Origin: Candidatus Microbacterium phytovorans
GTDB taxonomy: Bacteria; Actinomycetota; Actinomycetes; Actinomycetales; Microbacteriaceae
Length of the DNA: 64,000 nt
NCBI GenBank assembly: GCA_029202445.1
Contig: CP119321.1
Coordinates: forward strand, 2,604,001 to 2,668,000
Direction of reading: 5' to 3'
Notes under the pieces: model-generated
What the model saw: only the letters and a program-made list of their open reading frames with translations
Databases searched by the model: none
Told to the model about the DNA's origin: nothing
In this document: positions 9,045 to 17,521 of the stretch, piece after piece
How the letters are laid out: each line of letters opens with the position of its first letter
Position numbering within the stretch: position 1 is the first letter of the stretch
Program-made: the position numbers and the translations under genes

Positions 9045-11102
9045 TCAGTCGCCGGGGTCGTCGGTATGGGACACGAGGCCGTAACTCGTGATGCGGCCCG
9101 CCCGGTCGTCGCCGGGGAGCGGCCGGGACCGGCGCCCGTAGACGAGCTCCGACGAGTCGAGCAGCCACGGCACGAGCGTGATCGACACCCCGTGCACGAG
9201 CATGAGCTGCTGCGCGATGCGCCGCGCACGCCGGTTGTGCAGGAGCGCTTCCCACCAGTGCCCCACGATGTACTGCGGGAGATAGACGGTCACCATCGTC
9301 GAACCGTGCTTCTCCCGGTAGGCCTTGATGAACTGCGCGACCGGCGCCGCATAGTGGCGGAACGGCGACTCGATGATGACGAGCGGCAACGGCATCCCGT
9401 GCACCTCCCAGTCCGCCTGGAGAGCCGCGGTCTCCTCGGGGCTCACCGACACATGCACGGCCATCGTCTTGTCGTGCCGCGCCGCGAGCGCGTAGTCGAG
9501 CGCCTTCGCCACCGGCTTCTGGAGCTTGCCGACCAGCACGATGGCGACATCGCCCGACGAGCCGAACGTCACGTCGTCGTCCATCGCCGTCTCGTGGTCG
9601 ACGTCACGGTAGTAGCGGTGCACGCCCACCATGAGCACCGACAGCACCGGGATCGCGAGGAACACGAGCCAGGCGCCGTGGGTGAACTTCGTCACCGTCA
9701 CGACCACGAGCACGAACACGGTGAAGGCGGCGCCCACCGAGTTGATGATCAGGCCCGTCACGATGCCGCGACGTTCCGCGACGTGCTTCGGGTGCACGAG
9801 CCGGAGCTCGCGACGCCAGTGCTTGACCATGCCGATCTGACCGAGCGAGAACGAGACGAAGACGCCGATGATGTACAGCTGGATCAGGGTCGTCAGCCGG
9901 GCCTGGAACACGACCAGCACGACGATCGCCGCCGCCCCCAGGATCAGCATGCCGTTGGAGAAGACGAGACGGTCGCCGCGGGTGTTGAGCGACTTCGGCG
10001 CGTAGCCGTCGCGGGCGAGCACAGCACCGAGAAGGGGGAAGCCGTTGAAGGCGGTGTTGGCCGCGAGGAGCAGCACGCACGCTGTGGCGGCTTGGATCAC
10101 GTAGAACGGGATCGACCCGCCGCCGAACGTCGCGGCGGCGACCTGCGCCATGAGCGAGGGCTGCGGGGTGCCCGCGCAGTCGAAGCCGATGAGCTGACAG
10201 GGGTTCTCGGCGTAGCGGACGCCCGTGATGAGGGCGAGAGCGGTGAGGCCCGCGAACAGGAGGGTCGCGATCGAGCCCATCGTCACGAGCGTCAGCTGCG
10301 CGTTGCGCACCTTCGGCTTGCGGAACGCGGGCACACCGTTCGAGACCGCCTCGACGCCCGTCAGCGCCGAGCATCCGCTGGAGAACGCGCGGAGGATCAG
10401 CAGGAGCACGGCGGCCTGGCTGAGGTCTTCGGCCTGCACGGCGAACTCCGCCGACGACGCGACGGGGGCATCCCCCAGAGCCCAGCGGACGAGGCCCGTC
10501 ACGATCATGATCGTGACCGAGCCGATGAAGACGTACGTCGGGATCGCGAAGGCCGTCGACGCCTCCCGCACGCCCCGGAGATTCACCACGATGATGAGGA
10601 TGACGAAGCCGACCGCCAGCTCGATGCGCCACGGATCGAGCTCGGGCACGGCGGAGATGATGTTGTCCACGCCCGAGGCGATCGAGACCGCCACCGTCAG
10701 GATGTAGTCCACGAGCAGCGCGGATGCCACGACCACACCGGCCTTCTCGCCGATGTTCGTGCGCGCCACCTCGTAGTCGCCGCCGCCCGACGGATACGCC
10801 TTGATGAGCTGGCGGTAGCTGAGGACGACGACGATCAGCAGCGCGACGACGGCGGCGGCCACCCACGGCGTGAACGCGAGGAACGCGGTGCCGCCGATGA
10901 GCAGGATCATGACCAGCTCCTGCGGCGCGTAGGCCACCGAGGAGAGGGCGTCGGAGGCGAAGATCGGCAGCGCCATCTTCTTCGGCAGGGCCTGGTCGTC
11001 GAGCTGCTCGCTCGTCAGCGGATCACCCAGGAGGATGCGTTTCGCGATCGGTGTCGTCTCGTCGGACGGATCGCGACTGTCGTCAGTCACGACGCGCGAC
11101 AC
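9045..11102 (-). CDS. APC-superfamily K+ transporter of the KimA type
   Basis: 685 residues. About twelve transmembrane segments span residues 45-490, starting with ALPIFASDALSSVAYAPQEL, the KimA/amino-acid permease N-terminal motif, and YPSGGGDYEVARTNIG. A cytosolic C-terminal region of about 180 residues follows (VAIVLVGKLQKPVAKALDYA, TVYLPQYIVGHWWEALLHNR), as in Bacillus KimA, a high-affinity potassium importer inhibited by c-di-AMP. K+ specificity is inferred from the family. GTG 11102 is given; GTG 11090, just after TAGTGT (11105-11100), is an alternative that would drop four residues. No ydaO riboswitch is seen upstream. Confidence 0.85.
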   Translation of the reverse strand: MSRVVTDDSRDPSDETTPIAKRILLGDPLTSEQLDDQALPKKMALPIFASDALSSVAYAPQELVMILLIGGTAFLAFTPWVAAAVVALLIVVVLSYRQLIKAYPSGGGDYEVARTNIGEKAGVVVASALLVDYILTVAVSIASGVDNIISAVPELDPWRIELAVGFVILIIVVNLRGVREASTAFAIPTYVFIGSVTIMIVTGLVRWALGDAPVASSAEFAVQAEDLSQAAVLLLILRAFSSGCSALTGVEAVSNGVPAFRKPKVRNAQLTLVTMGSIATLLFAGLTALALITGVRYAENPCQLIGFDCAGTPQPSLMAQVAAATFGGGSIPFYVIQAATACVLLLAANTAFNGFPLLGAVLARDGYAPKSLNTRGDRLVFSNGMLILGAAAIVVLVVFQARLTTLIQLYIIGVFVSFSLGQIGMVKHWRRELRLVHPKHVAERRGIVTGLIINSVGAAFTVFVLVVVTVTKFTHGAWLVFLAIPVLSVLMVGVHRYYRDVDHETAMDDDVTFGSSGDVAIVLVGKLQKPVAKALDYALAARHDKTMAVHVSVSPEETAALQADWEVHGMPLPLVIIESPFRHYAAPVAQFIKAYREKHGSTMVTVYLPQYIVGHWWEALLHNRRARRIAQQLMLVHGVSITLVPWLLDSSELVYGRRSRPLPGDDRAGRITSYGLVSHTDDPGD

Positions 11103-11128
11103 TACGCCTGCGCGCCCTCACGCGCAAC

Positions 11129-11217
11129 GTGGAAGCGCCGGGTAGCCGCAGGCGCGAAGCGAAGGTGGCGCAAACGGCGGCTTCCACACCCGGGAAGCAC
11201 CCGATTGCGCCACCTTC
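11129..11217. repeat. Interlocked inverted repeats upstream of the KimA-like gene
   Basis: GAAGGTGGCGCAA (11161-11173) pairs perfectly with TTGCGCCACCTTC (11205-11217), and GTGGAAGC (11129-11136) with GCTTCCAC (11180-11187). The two pairs interleave, so only one stem can form at a time. They lie between the stop of the membrane-anchored protein gene on the left and the KimA-like start. Confidence 0.7.
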
Positions 11218-11242
11218 TCGGCGGGGAAACGGGCGCTCGCCG

Positions 11243-11965
11243 TCAGAGCTTGGGGGCGTAGGTGTACGTCACCCAGAACGACTCGGCATCCTGCGTGACG
11301 ATCGCCCCGAACGTGCGCGCGCCGTCGTTGTAGAACGTCGCGCGGTCCTTGCCGAAGAGGTACGCGGCGGTGCCGCCGTCGGCGATCGCGTCGTCGGGAC
11401 CCAGCGCGTCGAGCTCCTCGAGGGTCATGCCGATGCGGATGCCGAAGTCGTCGGTCACCTGGGCGGCCACGCCCGTGCCGTACGACACGTAGGTCGGCGC
11501 GGGCACCTCGGAGCGCTCGCGGTCGCTGCCGTCGAGGAAGACGTCGTAGAAGCGGAAGCCCTCCCACGCGTAGACGTTGTACGCCCAGTTCTCGGCGTCG
11601 CCGTTCTGGAAGTCCTCCGTCGGCTCGGTGCCGAACAGCGCGGTGAGCGCGTCGATCGCCGGCTGCGGGTCGTCGGCCCACGCGTGAGTGAACGTCTCGC
11701 CGCCGTCGCCGGTGATCGTGAACCCCGTCGAGGTGACCTCGACGCCCGCGTCGGCCGTCGACGGCTCGCTCTCGTCGGGCGCGGGCTCGCTCTGCGTCGA
11801 GGCCGGCGCCGGGGGCGTCGGCGACGAGCCCGAGGATGCCGTCGAGCTCGGCCGCAGGAAGTACAACGCCAGCACGATCACGACGGCGACGGCGAGGACG
11901 CCCGCGACGATGCCGAGGACGAACGGTGTGCGATCGCGTCGCTCGGACGTTCCGGGTGCGGTCAT
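11243..11965 (-). CDS. Membrane-anchored extracytoplasmic protein of unknown function
   Basis: 240 residues. A short basic cytosolic tail (SERRDRTP) precedes one transmembrane helix (about residues 15-37, FVLGIVAGVLAVAVVIVLAL). A Ser/Pro/Thr/Glu linker (residues 40-72) leads to a C-terminal globular domain of about 165 residues with no cysteines. The C-terminal part contains GIRIGMTLEELDALGPDDA, similar to the start of many secreted actinobacterial domains that sense or bind ligands. The start ATG overlaps the stop of the M20 peptidase gene (ATGA at 11962-11965), so it is co-translated. Function is unknown. Confidence 0.7.
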   Translation of the reverse strand: MTAPGTSERRDRTPFVLGIVAGVLAVAVVIVLALYFLRPSSTASSGSSPTPPAPASTQSEPAPDESEPSTADAGVEVTSTGFTITGDGGETFTHAWADDPQPAIDALTALFGTEPTEDFQNGDAENWAYNVYAWEGFRFYDVFLDGSDRERSEVPAPTYVSYGTGVAAQVTDDFGIRIGMTLEELDALGPDDAIADGGTAAYLFGKDRATFYNDGARTFGAIVTQDAESFWVTYTYAPKL

Positions 11966-13188
11966 CGCTGCGCTCCCTCGAGGAACTCACGGGCGGCGAC
12001 GACGAGCGTGTCGACGCCCCGCTCGATCGTCGGGTGGAGGATCGGTGCGAAGTGCGGCGAGTGGTTGGTGGGGACGTCTTCGTTGAGGCTGCCGCGCGCG
12101 GATGCCTCGGCCCACGCCTGCGGGTCGTGCCCGCCCCAGAACCAGAACACGAGGGGGACGTCGGCTTCGCGCGCGAACCAGGAGACGTCCTCGCTGCCGG
12201 TGAACATGCCCGGGTCGATCACCGTGCCCTCGCCGAACGCGCGGTCGAACGCGGCCGTCACGCGCGCCGTCGCCGCCGCATCGTTGATCGTCGGCGGGAG
12301 GGAGTGGTCCACCGTGATCACGGGCGGCTGCTCCGCGCCGGATGCCGTGGCCTCCGCGCGGACGATGCGCTCCACGCGCGCCATGACGTCGGCGCGCGCG
12401 TCGTCGTCGGGGTAGCGGAGGCTCAGCTCGAGCGTCGCCTCGGCCGGGATGATGTTGTTCTTCAAGCCTGCGTGGATCGATCCCACCGTGACGACCGCCA
12501 TCTCGCGCGGATCGATCTCGCGCGAGACCACGGTCTGCAGTCGCATGACGGTGGCGGCCGCCATGACGACGGGGTCGATCGTCGCGTGCGGCCGGGAGCC
12601 GTGGCCGCCGCGACCGAGGAGCTTCACGGTGAGGCCGTCGCTGGCGGCCATCTGGGTGCCGGGGCGCACGCCGATGACGCCCGCCGGAAGGGGCGTCAGG
12701 TGCTGCCCGAGCACGATGTCGGGTTTCGGGAAGCGGTCGAGTACACCGTCGGCGATCATCGCCTGCGAGCCCGCGCCGTACTCCTCCGCCGGCTGGAACA
12801 CGGCCACGACCGTGCCCGACCACTCGTCCTTCGTCGCCACGAGGCGCTCGAGGGCCCCGAGCAGCGCGGTCACGTGCATGTCGTGACCGCACGCGTGCAT
12901 GACGGGCACGTCGTTGCCGGCGGGATCGGTGCCGCGAGCGGTCGAGGCGTAGTCGAGTCCCGTGAGCTCGGCGACCGGAAGCCCGTCCATATCGGCCCGG
13001 AGCCACACGACGGGCCCGTCGCCGTTGACGATCGACGTCGCGACGCCCGTCTTGCCGAGCCCCTCGACGAACTCGAGGCCGAGGGCCGTCAGCTCGCGCG
13101 TGATCACGCCGGCGGTGCGGGTCTCCTGGAAGGACAGTTCCGGATGACGGTGGAGATCGATGTACAGGGCTTCGAGGTCGATCGACAT
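11962..13188 (-). CDS. M20D-family amidohydrolase (aminoacylase / hippurate hydrolase type)
   Basis: 408 residues. Members cleave N-acyl amino acids or indole-amino acid conjugates using two metal ions. The motifs are LHRHPELSFQE near the N-terminus, the metal-binding HACGHDMH (C100, H102), QPAEEYGAGSQAMI with the catalytic Glu pair, GRGGHGSRPHATIDP at the dimerisation insert, and NHSPHF near the end, the last metal ligand. It is cytosolic, with no signal peptide. ATG 13188 lies 7 nt after TAGGCT (13201-13196), a leaderless arrangement. Downstream and overlapping is the membrane-anchored protein; the link between them is unclear. Confidence 0.9.
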   Translation of the reverse strand: MSIDLEALYIDLHRHPELSFQETRTAGVITRELTALGLEFVEGLGKTGVATSIVNGDGPVVWLRADMDGLPVAELTGLDYASTARGTDPAGNDVPVMHACGHDMHVTALLGALERLVATKDEWSGTVVAVFQPAEEYGAGSQAMIADGVLDRFPKPDIVLGQHLTPLPAGVIGVRPGTQMAASDGLTVKLLGRGGHGSRPHATIDPVVMAAATVMRLQTVVSREIDPREMAVVTVGSIHAGLKNNIIPAEATLELSLRYPDDDARADVMARVERIVRAEATASGAEQPPVITVDHSLPPTINDAAATARVTAAFDRAFGEGTVIDPGMFTGSEDVSWFAREADVPLVFWFWGGHDPQAWAEASARGSLNEDVPTNHSPHFAPILHPTIERGVDTLVVAAREFLEGAQR

Positions 13189-13195
13189 GCCCTCC

Positions 13196-13201
13196 AGCCT
13201 A
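13196..13201 (-). promoter_or_regulatory. -10 hexamer TAGGCT for the M20 amidohydrolase gene, leaderless start
   Basis: On the minus strand TAGGCT is followed by seven bases (GGAGGGC) and ATG 13188. GGAGGG is too close to act as a normal ribosome site if transcription starts at the ATG. Confidence 0.55.
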
Positions 13202-14206
13202 CGCGGCGCCCCCGTCGGGGGCGGAGGTGCTGGAGCGGGCCACGAGCTCGAACGGCAGCACGGGCGCCGGGGCGTCGACGGCCTCGCCGAGCGCCGCGAG
13301 CGCGGCGTCCGCGGCCCTCTCGCCCTGCGCGTGCGGGAACTGCTCGACGGTCGTCAGCCCGAAGAAGCCGCTGAGCTCGTGCCCGTCGACCCCGACGATG
13401 GAGACGTCGCCGGGCACGTCGAGGCCGGCGTCACGGGCCGCGAACAACGCCCCGAAGGCGAGCTCGTCGGATGCCGCGAAGATCGCGGTCGGGCGGTCCG
13501 CACCGGCGAGCAGGTCGCGGGCGGCGCGGTGGCCGTCTTCGATCGTGAAGTCGGTCGCGACGAAGCCGTGCGGACGGATCCCGGCATCCTGCAACGCACC
13601 CTCGAACCCGCGACGACGCAGCGTCGGGATGTCCAGGTCGTCGGCGGCGCTGCGGCTCTGCCCGATGTGGGCGATGCGTCGGTGGCCGAGTTCGATGAGA
13701 TGCGTCGTCGCGACGCGGGCCACCGCCTCGTCGTCGACCCGCAGCGTCGATAGCCGGCGGCTCGGGGTGCCGAGCCCGACGAGCGGCAGACCGAGGCCGT
13801 CGAGCACCGCCAGCTCCGCCGCCGAGAAGTCCAGCGACAGTGCGATGACGGCATCCACCCGGCCCCGCCGCAGCGACGTCTCGAACAGGTGCGAGCGCTG
13901 GCCCGCGTCGTCGGTCACGTTGTAGAGCGTGATGTCGTAGCCGAGCGGTGCCAGCCGCGTCGCGATGCCGTCGAGCACGTTCGCGAAGAACCAGCGGTCG
14001 AGCAACGGCACGAGCACGCCGATCGACCGCGTCCGGCCCGTCGCGAGCCCGGATGCCGTCGCCGACACGACGTAGCCGAGTGCGGCCGCCGCTTCGCGCA
14101 CACGGACCCGCGTGGCATCCGCCAACCGCCCCCGCCCGCTCAGGGCCCGCGAGGCGGTCGCCGTCGACACCTCGGCGAGACGGGCGACCTCCTCCAGGCT
14201 CGTCAC
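13199..14206 (-). CDS. LacI-family repressor linked to the GH13 glucosidase
   Basis: 335 residues. The N-terminal HTH is SLEEVARLAEVSTATASRAL with the hinge AALGYVVSATASGLATGRT, followed by a periplasmic-binding-protein-like sensor domain (IGVLVPLLDRWFFANVLDGI ... FAASDELAFGALFAARDAGL). It starts at GTG 14206, 1 bp after the stop of the GH13 gene, so it is the second gene of a GH13-lacI operon and probably responds to an alpha-glucoside. A 16-bp LacI-type palindrome lies directly upstream of the GH13 -10 and is the likely operator. The start has GGAG inside the GH13 C-terminus. Confidence 0.9.
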   Translation of the reverse strand: MTSLEEVARLAEVSTATASRALSGRGRLADATRVRVREAAAALGYVVSATASGLATGRTRSIGVLVPLLDRWFFANVLDGIATRLAPLGYDITLYNVTDDAGQRSHLFETSLRRGRVDAVIALSLDFSAAELAVLDGLGLPLVGLGTPSRRLSTLRVDDEAVARVATTHLIELGHRRIAHIGQSRSAADDLDIPTLRRRGFEGALQDAGIRPHGFVATDFTIEDGHRAARDLLAGADRPTAIFAASDELAFGALFAARDAGLDVPGDVSIVGVDGHELSGFFGLTTVEQFPHAQGERAADAALAALGEAVDAPAPVLPFELVARSSTSAPDGGAA

Positions 14207-14207
14207 G

Positions 14208-15917
14208 TCAGTCCGTCGTCAGCCACACGGCCGTGTCGGCCGGAAGCTCGCCGCCCTCGAACGCCTCACTGGCCACGAGCACCGTCGCCGACGGCAGCGC
14301 CACCGGTTCGGTGCCGGCGTTTGCGATCACCGTGACGGCGCCGCTCGACGTCGTCACGCGGTACGCCAGCACGTCGTCGCCGAAGCCGTCGAGCCACTCC
14401 AGCGAGCCCCCGCCGAGTCCCTCGCTTCGTCGCGTCGCCAACAGCGACCGGTAGAGCCACAGCGTCGACCCCGCATCGTGCTCCTGCACCGACCGGGCGA
14501 GCGTCGCCCACTCCGCCGGCTGGGGCAGCCACGACGCACCGGTCGGGCTGAACCCGTACGCGGGCGCCTCGGCATCCCACGGGATCGGCACGCGGCAGCC
14601 GTCACGGCCGTACCGCTCGTGATCCGTGCGGAACCACGTCGGGTCCTGGCGGGCGTCGTCGGGCAGATCGATCACCTCGGGGAGCCCCAGCTCCTCGCCC
14701 TGGTACAGGTACGCCGAACCCGGCAGGCCCAGCATGACCGTCGTCGCGGCGCGGGCGCGACGCAGGCCCACCTCGGGGATCGGCTGCCCGGGGGAGTCCG
14801 GTCCGATGCCGTGGCCCTGCGGGTTCTCCGCCGTCAGCGCGAGGCGCGACGCGTGGCGGACGACGTCGTGGTTCGACAGCACCCACGTCGCCGGGGCACC
14901 CACCGCGGGGAACGCCCGCAGCGACTCGGAGATGACCTCGCGGATCGCCGCGGCATCCCACTGGGTCATGAGGTACGGGAAGTTGAACGCCTGGTGCATC
15001 TCGTCGGGACGCACCCACAGCGCGGTCTGGTCGACCGTCGGCAGCCACGCCTCGGCGCACAGCGCGCGGTCGCCGTCGTACTCCGCGAGCACGCGGTTCC
15101 AGTCGCGGTAGATCTCGTGCACGCCCTCCTGACCCCAGTAGGGCACGTCGTCGTCGCCCCCGCCCATGCTGTCCGCGTCGACGGCGGGCAGGTGATCGGG
15201 CAGGCCGTCGGACTTCACGAGACCGTGCGCCACATCGACGCGAAAGCCGTCGACCCCGCGGTCGAGCCAGAAGCGCAGGATGCGACGGAACTCCTCCTGC
15301 ACGACCGGGTTCGACCAGTCGAAGTCGGGCTGCGTCGAGTCGAACAGGTGGAGGTACCACTGCCCTGCGGTGCCGTCGGGCTCCGTGACGCGCGTCCACG
15401 CCGGACCGCCGAAGACCGACTCCCAGTTGTTCGGGGGCAGCTCGCCGTTCTCGCCCTTGCCGTCGCGGAACATGTAGCGCGCACGCGCGGCGCTTCCGGG
15501 CGCGGCGGCCAGCGCCTCCTGGAACCAGACGTGGCGGTCGGAGCTGTGGTTCGGCACGAGGTCGACGATCACGCGGATGCCGCGGGCGTGGGCCTGGGCG
15601 AGCATCTCGTCGAAGTCGGCGAGGGTGCCGAAGAGGGGGTCGACGTCGCAGTAGTCGGCGACGTCGTAGCCGGCGTCGTTCTGCGGGGAGCGGTAGAACG
15701 GGCTGAGCCACACCGCGTCGACACCGAGCGAGACGAGGTCGTCGAGCCGCGCCGTGACGCCGGGCAGGTCGCCGATGCCGTCGCCCGAGGCGTCGGCGAA
15801 CGAGCGGGGGTAGATCTGGTAGATCACCGCGGTGCGCCACCACTCGGATCCGGGGGCGGGGGCCGCGGGCGCGCCGTCGGTGGCGGTCGCGAGGACGGGA
15901 GTCGTCGTCGAAGTCAT
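14208..15917 (-). CDS. GH13 alpha-glucosidase (oligo-1,6-/alpha-1,4-glucosidase type)
   Basis: 569 residues, a cytoplasmic GH13 enzyme of the oligosaccharide-hydrolase subfamilies. It hydrolyses terminal alpha-glucosidic bonds of maltose- or isomaltose-type sugars. Catalytic residues are visible: nucleophile D228 in DGFRVDVAHG, acid/base E289 in CAEAW and transition-state D351 in LSNHDVVRH. VPNHSSDRHVWF and VIYQIYPRSFADASGDGIGD are standard (beta/alpha)8-barrel motifs. ATG 15917 is chosen over a longer open frame because TACGGT and a LacI operator sit just upstream. Specificity between alpha-1,4 and alpha-1,6 bonds is not certain. Confidence 0.92.
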   Translation of the reverse strand: MTSTTTPVLATATDGAPAAPAPGSEWWRTAVIYQIYPRSFADASGDGIGDLPGVTARLDDLVSLGVDAVWLSPFYRSPQNDAGYDVADYCDVDPLFGTLADFDEMLAQAHARGIRVIVDLVPNHSSDRHVWFQEALAAAPGSAARARYMFRDGKGENGELPPNNWESVFGGPAWTRVTEPDGTAGQWYLHLFDSTQPDFDWSNPVVQEEFRRILRFWLDRGVDGFRVDVAHGLVKSDGLPDHLPAVDADSMGGGDDDVPYWGQEGVHEIYRDWNRVLAEYDGDRALCAEAWLPTVDQTALWVRPDEMHQAFNFPYLMTQWDAAAIREVISESLRAFPAVGAPATWVLSNHDVVRHASRLALTAENPQGHGIGPDSPGQPIPEVGLRRARAATTVMLGLPGSAYLYQGEELGLPEVIDLPDDARQDPTWFRTDHERYGRDGCRVPIPWDAEAPAYGFSPTGASWLPQPAEWATLARSVQEHDAGSTLWLYRSLLATRRSEGLGGGSLEWLDGFGDDVLAYRVTTSSGAVTVIANAGTEPVALPSATVLVASEAFEGGELPADTAVWLTTD

Positions 15918-15924
15918 GGCATCC

Positions 15925-15946
15925 ACCGTAGCGCAAGCGCTTGCGC
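15925..15946 (-). promoter_or_regulatory. GH13 promoter with LacI-type operator abutting the -10
   Basis: The perfect palindrome GCGCAAGCGCTTGCGC (15931-15946) has the central CG and overall form of LacI/GalR-family operators. It directly touches the -10 hexamer TACGGT (15930-15925), which is 7 nt before ATG 15917. Repressor binding would cover the -35 to -10 spacer. Confidence 0.8.
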
Positions 15947-16017
15947 ACGTCGAGCGCGGTGGCAAGAGCTCGGCGGCGCCGCGCGGGGTGCCCGGGCAGT
16001 GCGGGGGAGCGGGCGTG

Positions 16018-16100
16018 CGTAACTCCTGCAATCCGGCGCGGAAGCAGCTGAATCCGATCGTTGCGGGCCGAGCGCCGCAGACTTTTCCGGAGTTGCGGAC
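16018..16100. repeat. Inverted-repeat element with AACTCC/GGAGTT ends (copy B)
   Basis: GCGTAACTCCTGCAATCCGG begins the element and TTTTCCGGAGTTGCGGACG ends it. Only the AACTCC/GGAGTT tips pair well. The left half is nearly identical to the left arm at 42514-42532. It lies between the divergent GH13 and apt genes. Confidence 0.5.
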
Positions 16101-16127
16101 GGCGCGGGCCGGACACCGCCGCCCGCG

Positions 16128-16133
16128 TACCCT
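16128..16133 (+). promoter_or_regulatory. -10 hexamer TACCCT for apt, leaderless start
   Basis: TACCCT is followed by six bases (GGATCG) and GTG 16140. The same GGATCG-GTG junction follows TAGGCT at the MFS gene at 46880. Confidence 0.55.
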
Positions 16134-16139
16134 GGATCG

Positions 16140-16658
16140 GTGACCTCCGCAGACCTCGCGCGCGCCGAATCCCTCATCGCCCGGATTCCCGACTTCCCCG
16201 AGCCCGGCATCCTGTTCCGCGACATCTCGCCGCTCCTGGCGGATGCCGAGGCCATGCGCACCGTCGTCGAGGCGCTCGTCGCGCCGTTCGATGGCGCCTA
16301 CGACGTGATCGCCGGCGTCGAGGCGCGCGGCTTCCTGCTGGCGGGGGCTGCTGCGGTGGCGGCGGGCGTCGGGATGGTCCCCATTCGCAAGGCCGGCAAG
16401 CTGCCGCGTCCGGCGGCGGCGGTGTCGTACGACCTCGAGTACGGCCAGGCGACCATCGAGATGGCCGACGATCTCCCCGCGGGGACGCGGGTGCTCCTCG
16501 TCGACGACGTGCTCGCGACCGGCGGCACCCTGCGCGCGGGCCAGCGCCTGCTCGAACGGCTCGGGTACACCGTGGCAGGCACCGCCGTGCTGATGGAGCT
16601 CGCCGACCTCGGCGGTCGCGCCGTGTGCGGTCCCGTGCACAGCGTCTTCACCGTCTGA
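16140..16658 (+). CDS. apt: Adenine phosphoribosyltransferase
   Basis: 172 residues, the normal length for Apt. It converts adenine and PRPP to AMP, the purine salvage step. The PRPP-binding loop is VLLVDDVLATGGTL, and RIPDFPEPGILFRDISPLL at the N-terminus and GVEARGFLLAGA are typical Apt motifs. GTG 16140 is the start; it sits 6 nt from TACCCT, with no ribosome site. It is divergent from the GH13 gene and convergent with an ABC permease. Salvage of adenine complements the de novo purine genes scattered through the window. Confidence 0.95.
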   Translation: MTSADLARAESLIARIPDFPEPGILFRDISPLLADAEAMRTVVEALVAPFDGAYDVIAGVEARGFLLAGAAAVAAGVGMVPIRKAGKLPRPAAAVSYDLEYGQATIEMADDLPAGTRVLLVDDVLATGGTLRAGQRLLERLGYTVAGTAVLMELADLGGRAVCGPVHSVFTV

Positions 16659-16666
16659 CGCGCCAC

Positions 16667-16687
16667 CGCCGGGCACCCGCCCCGGCG
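16667..16687. terminator. Short GC-rich hairpin between convergent apt and ABC permease genes
   Basis: CGCCGGG (16667-16673) pairs with CCCGGCG (16681-16687) around a 7-nt loop. There is no T tract, so termination is only likely, not shown. Confidence 0.4.
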
Positions 16688-16705
16688 CCGCCCCGCCGTC
16701 GTGCC

Positions 16706-17521
16706 TCAGGTGAGTGTGCCGGTCATCCCCATGCGGGTGAGCACCGCCGTCTCGACGATCTGCACGAGGTTGTAGAGCAGCAGCGTCACGAGGGTCACGA
16801 TCGCGACGGAGGCCCAGAGCTCCTCGAAGCGCGCCGAGGCGTTGAACTTCTGGATCATCCCGCCGATCCCCTGGCCGGTCGAGAGCCACTCCGCCAGGAG
16901 CGCGCCCGTCACGGCGCCCGGCACCGACACGCGCGCCGCGGCGAACAGCGACGGCAGCGCCCCCGGCACGTTGACCTTGCGCAGCGCGGTGAGCCGCGTG
17001 CCGCCGTACACGTGGACGAGGTCGAGGCTCTCGGGGTGTGCCCGGCTCAGTCCGAACAGCACGGATGCCAGGGCGGGGAACAGCACGACGATGCTGCCGA
17101 TGACGGCCACCGACGCGCTCGATCCGCGTCCCGTGATGAGGATGATGACGGGGGCGAGGGCGACCAGCGGCACGCTCCGCAGGAGCAGGGCGAGCGGCAT
17201 GACGCCCGCCTCGATCCCCCGCGAGAGCGAGAACAGGATCGCGAGGAGGATGGCCGCGAGGATGCCGACGGCGAACCCGAGCGCGGCGTCCTGCATCGTC
17301 TGGGCGAGCAGCGGTGCGAGCACCTCCCGGTTGGCGGCGGCGCTGCCGGGCTCGTCGCCGTCGTGGAAGAGGAAGGCCCACACGTCGGCGGGCCCCTTCG
17401 CCACGTACGGGGAGATGCCGGTGAGGCTCACGACCCCCTGCCACAGCAGCAGGATGATCGCGAGGGTGATGATCGCGTTCGCGGCGGCGCGGCCGACCGG
17501 TCGCCACACCGCGCGGTTCAT
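16706..17521 (-). CDS. ABC transporter permease (SsuC/ThiX/NMT1-type importer), second permease
   Basis: 271 residues with about six transmembrane helices and the cytoplasmic EAA-like loop VYGGTRLTALRKVNVPGALP that contacts the ATPase. It belongs to the BPD_transp_1 group used by importers with NMT1-like binding proteins (sulfonates, nitrate, pyrimidine precursors). ATG 17521 overlaps the stop of the first permease gene (ATGA), which fixes the start. It is the last gene of a four-gene operon: binding protein, ATPase, permease, permease. Two different permease genes imply a heterodimeric channel. Confidence 0.85.
   Translation of the reverse strand: MNRAVWRPVGRAAANAIITLAIILLLWQGVVSLTGISPYVAKGPADVWAFLFHDGDEPGSAAANREVLAPLLAQTMQDAALGFAVGILAAILLAILFSLSRGIEAGVMPLALLLRSVPLVALAPVIILITGRGSSASVAVIGSIVVLFPALASVLFGLSRAHPESLDLVHVYGGTRLTALRKVNVPGALPSLFAAARVSVPGAVTGALLAEWLSTGQGIGGMIQKFNASARFEELWASVAIVTLVTLLLYNLVQIVETAVLTRMGMTGTLT

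Noticed and set aside
11103..11242. c-di-AMP (ydaO) riboswitch before the KimA-like gene
   Set aside because: The region is 140 bp and shows inverted repeats but not the conserved ydaO segments.
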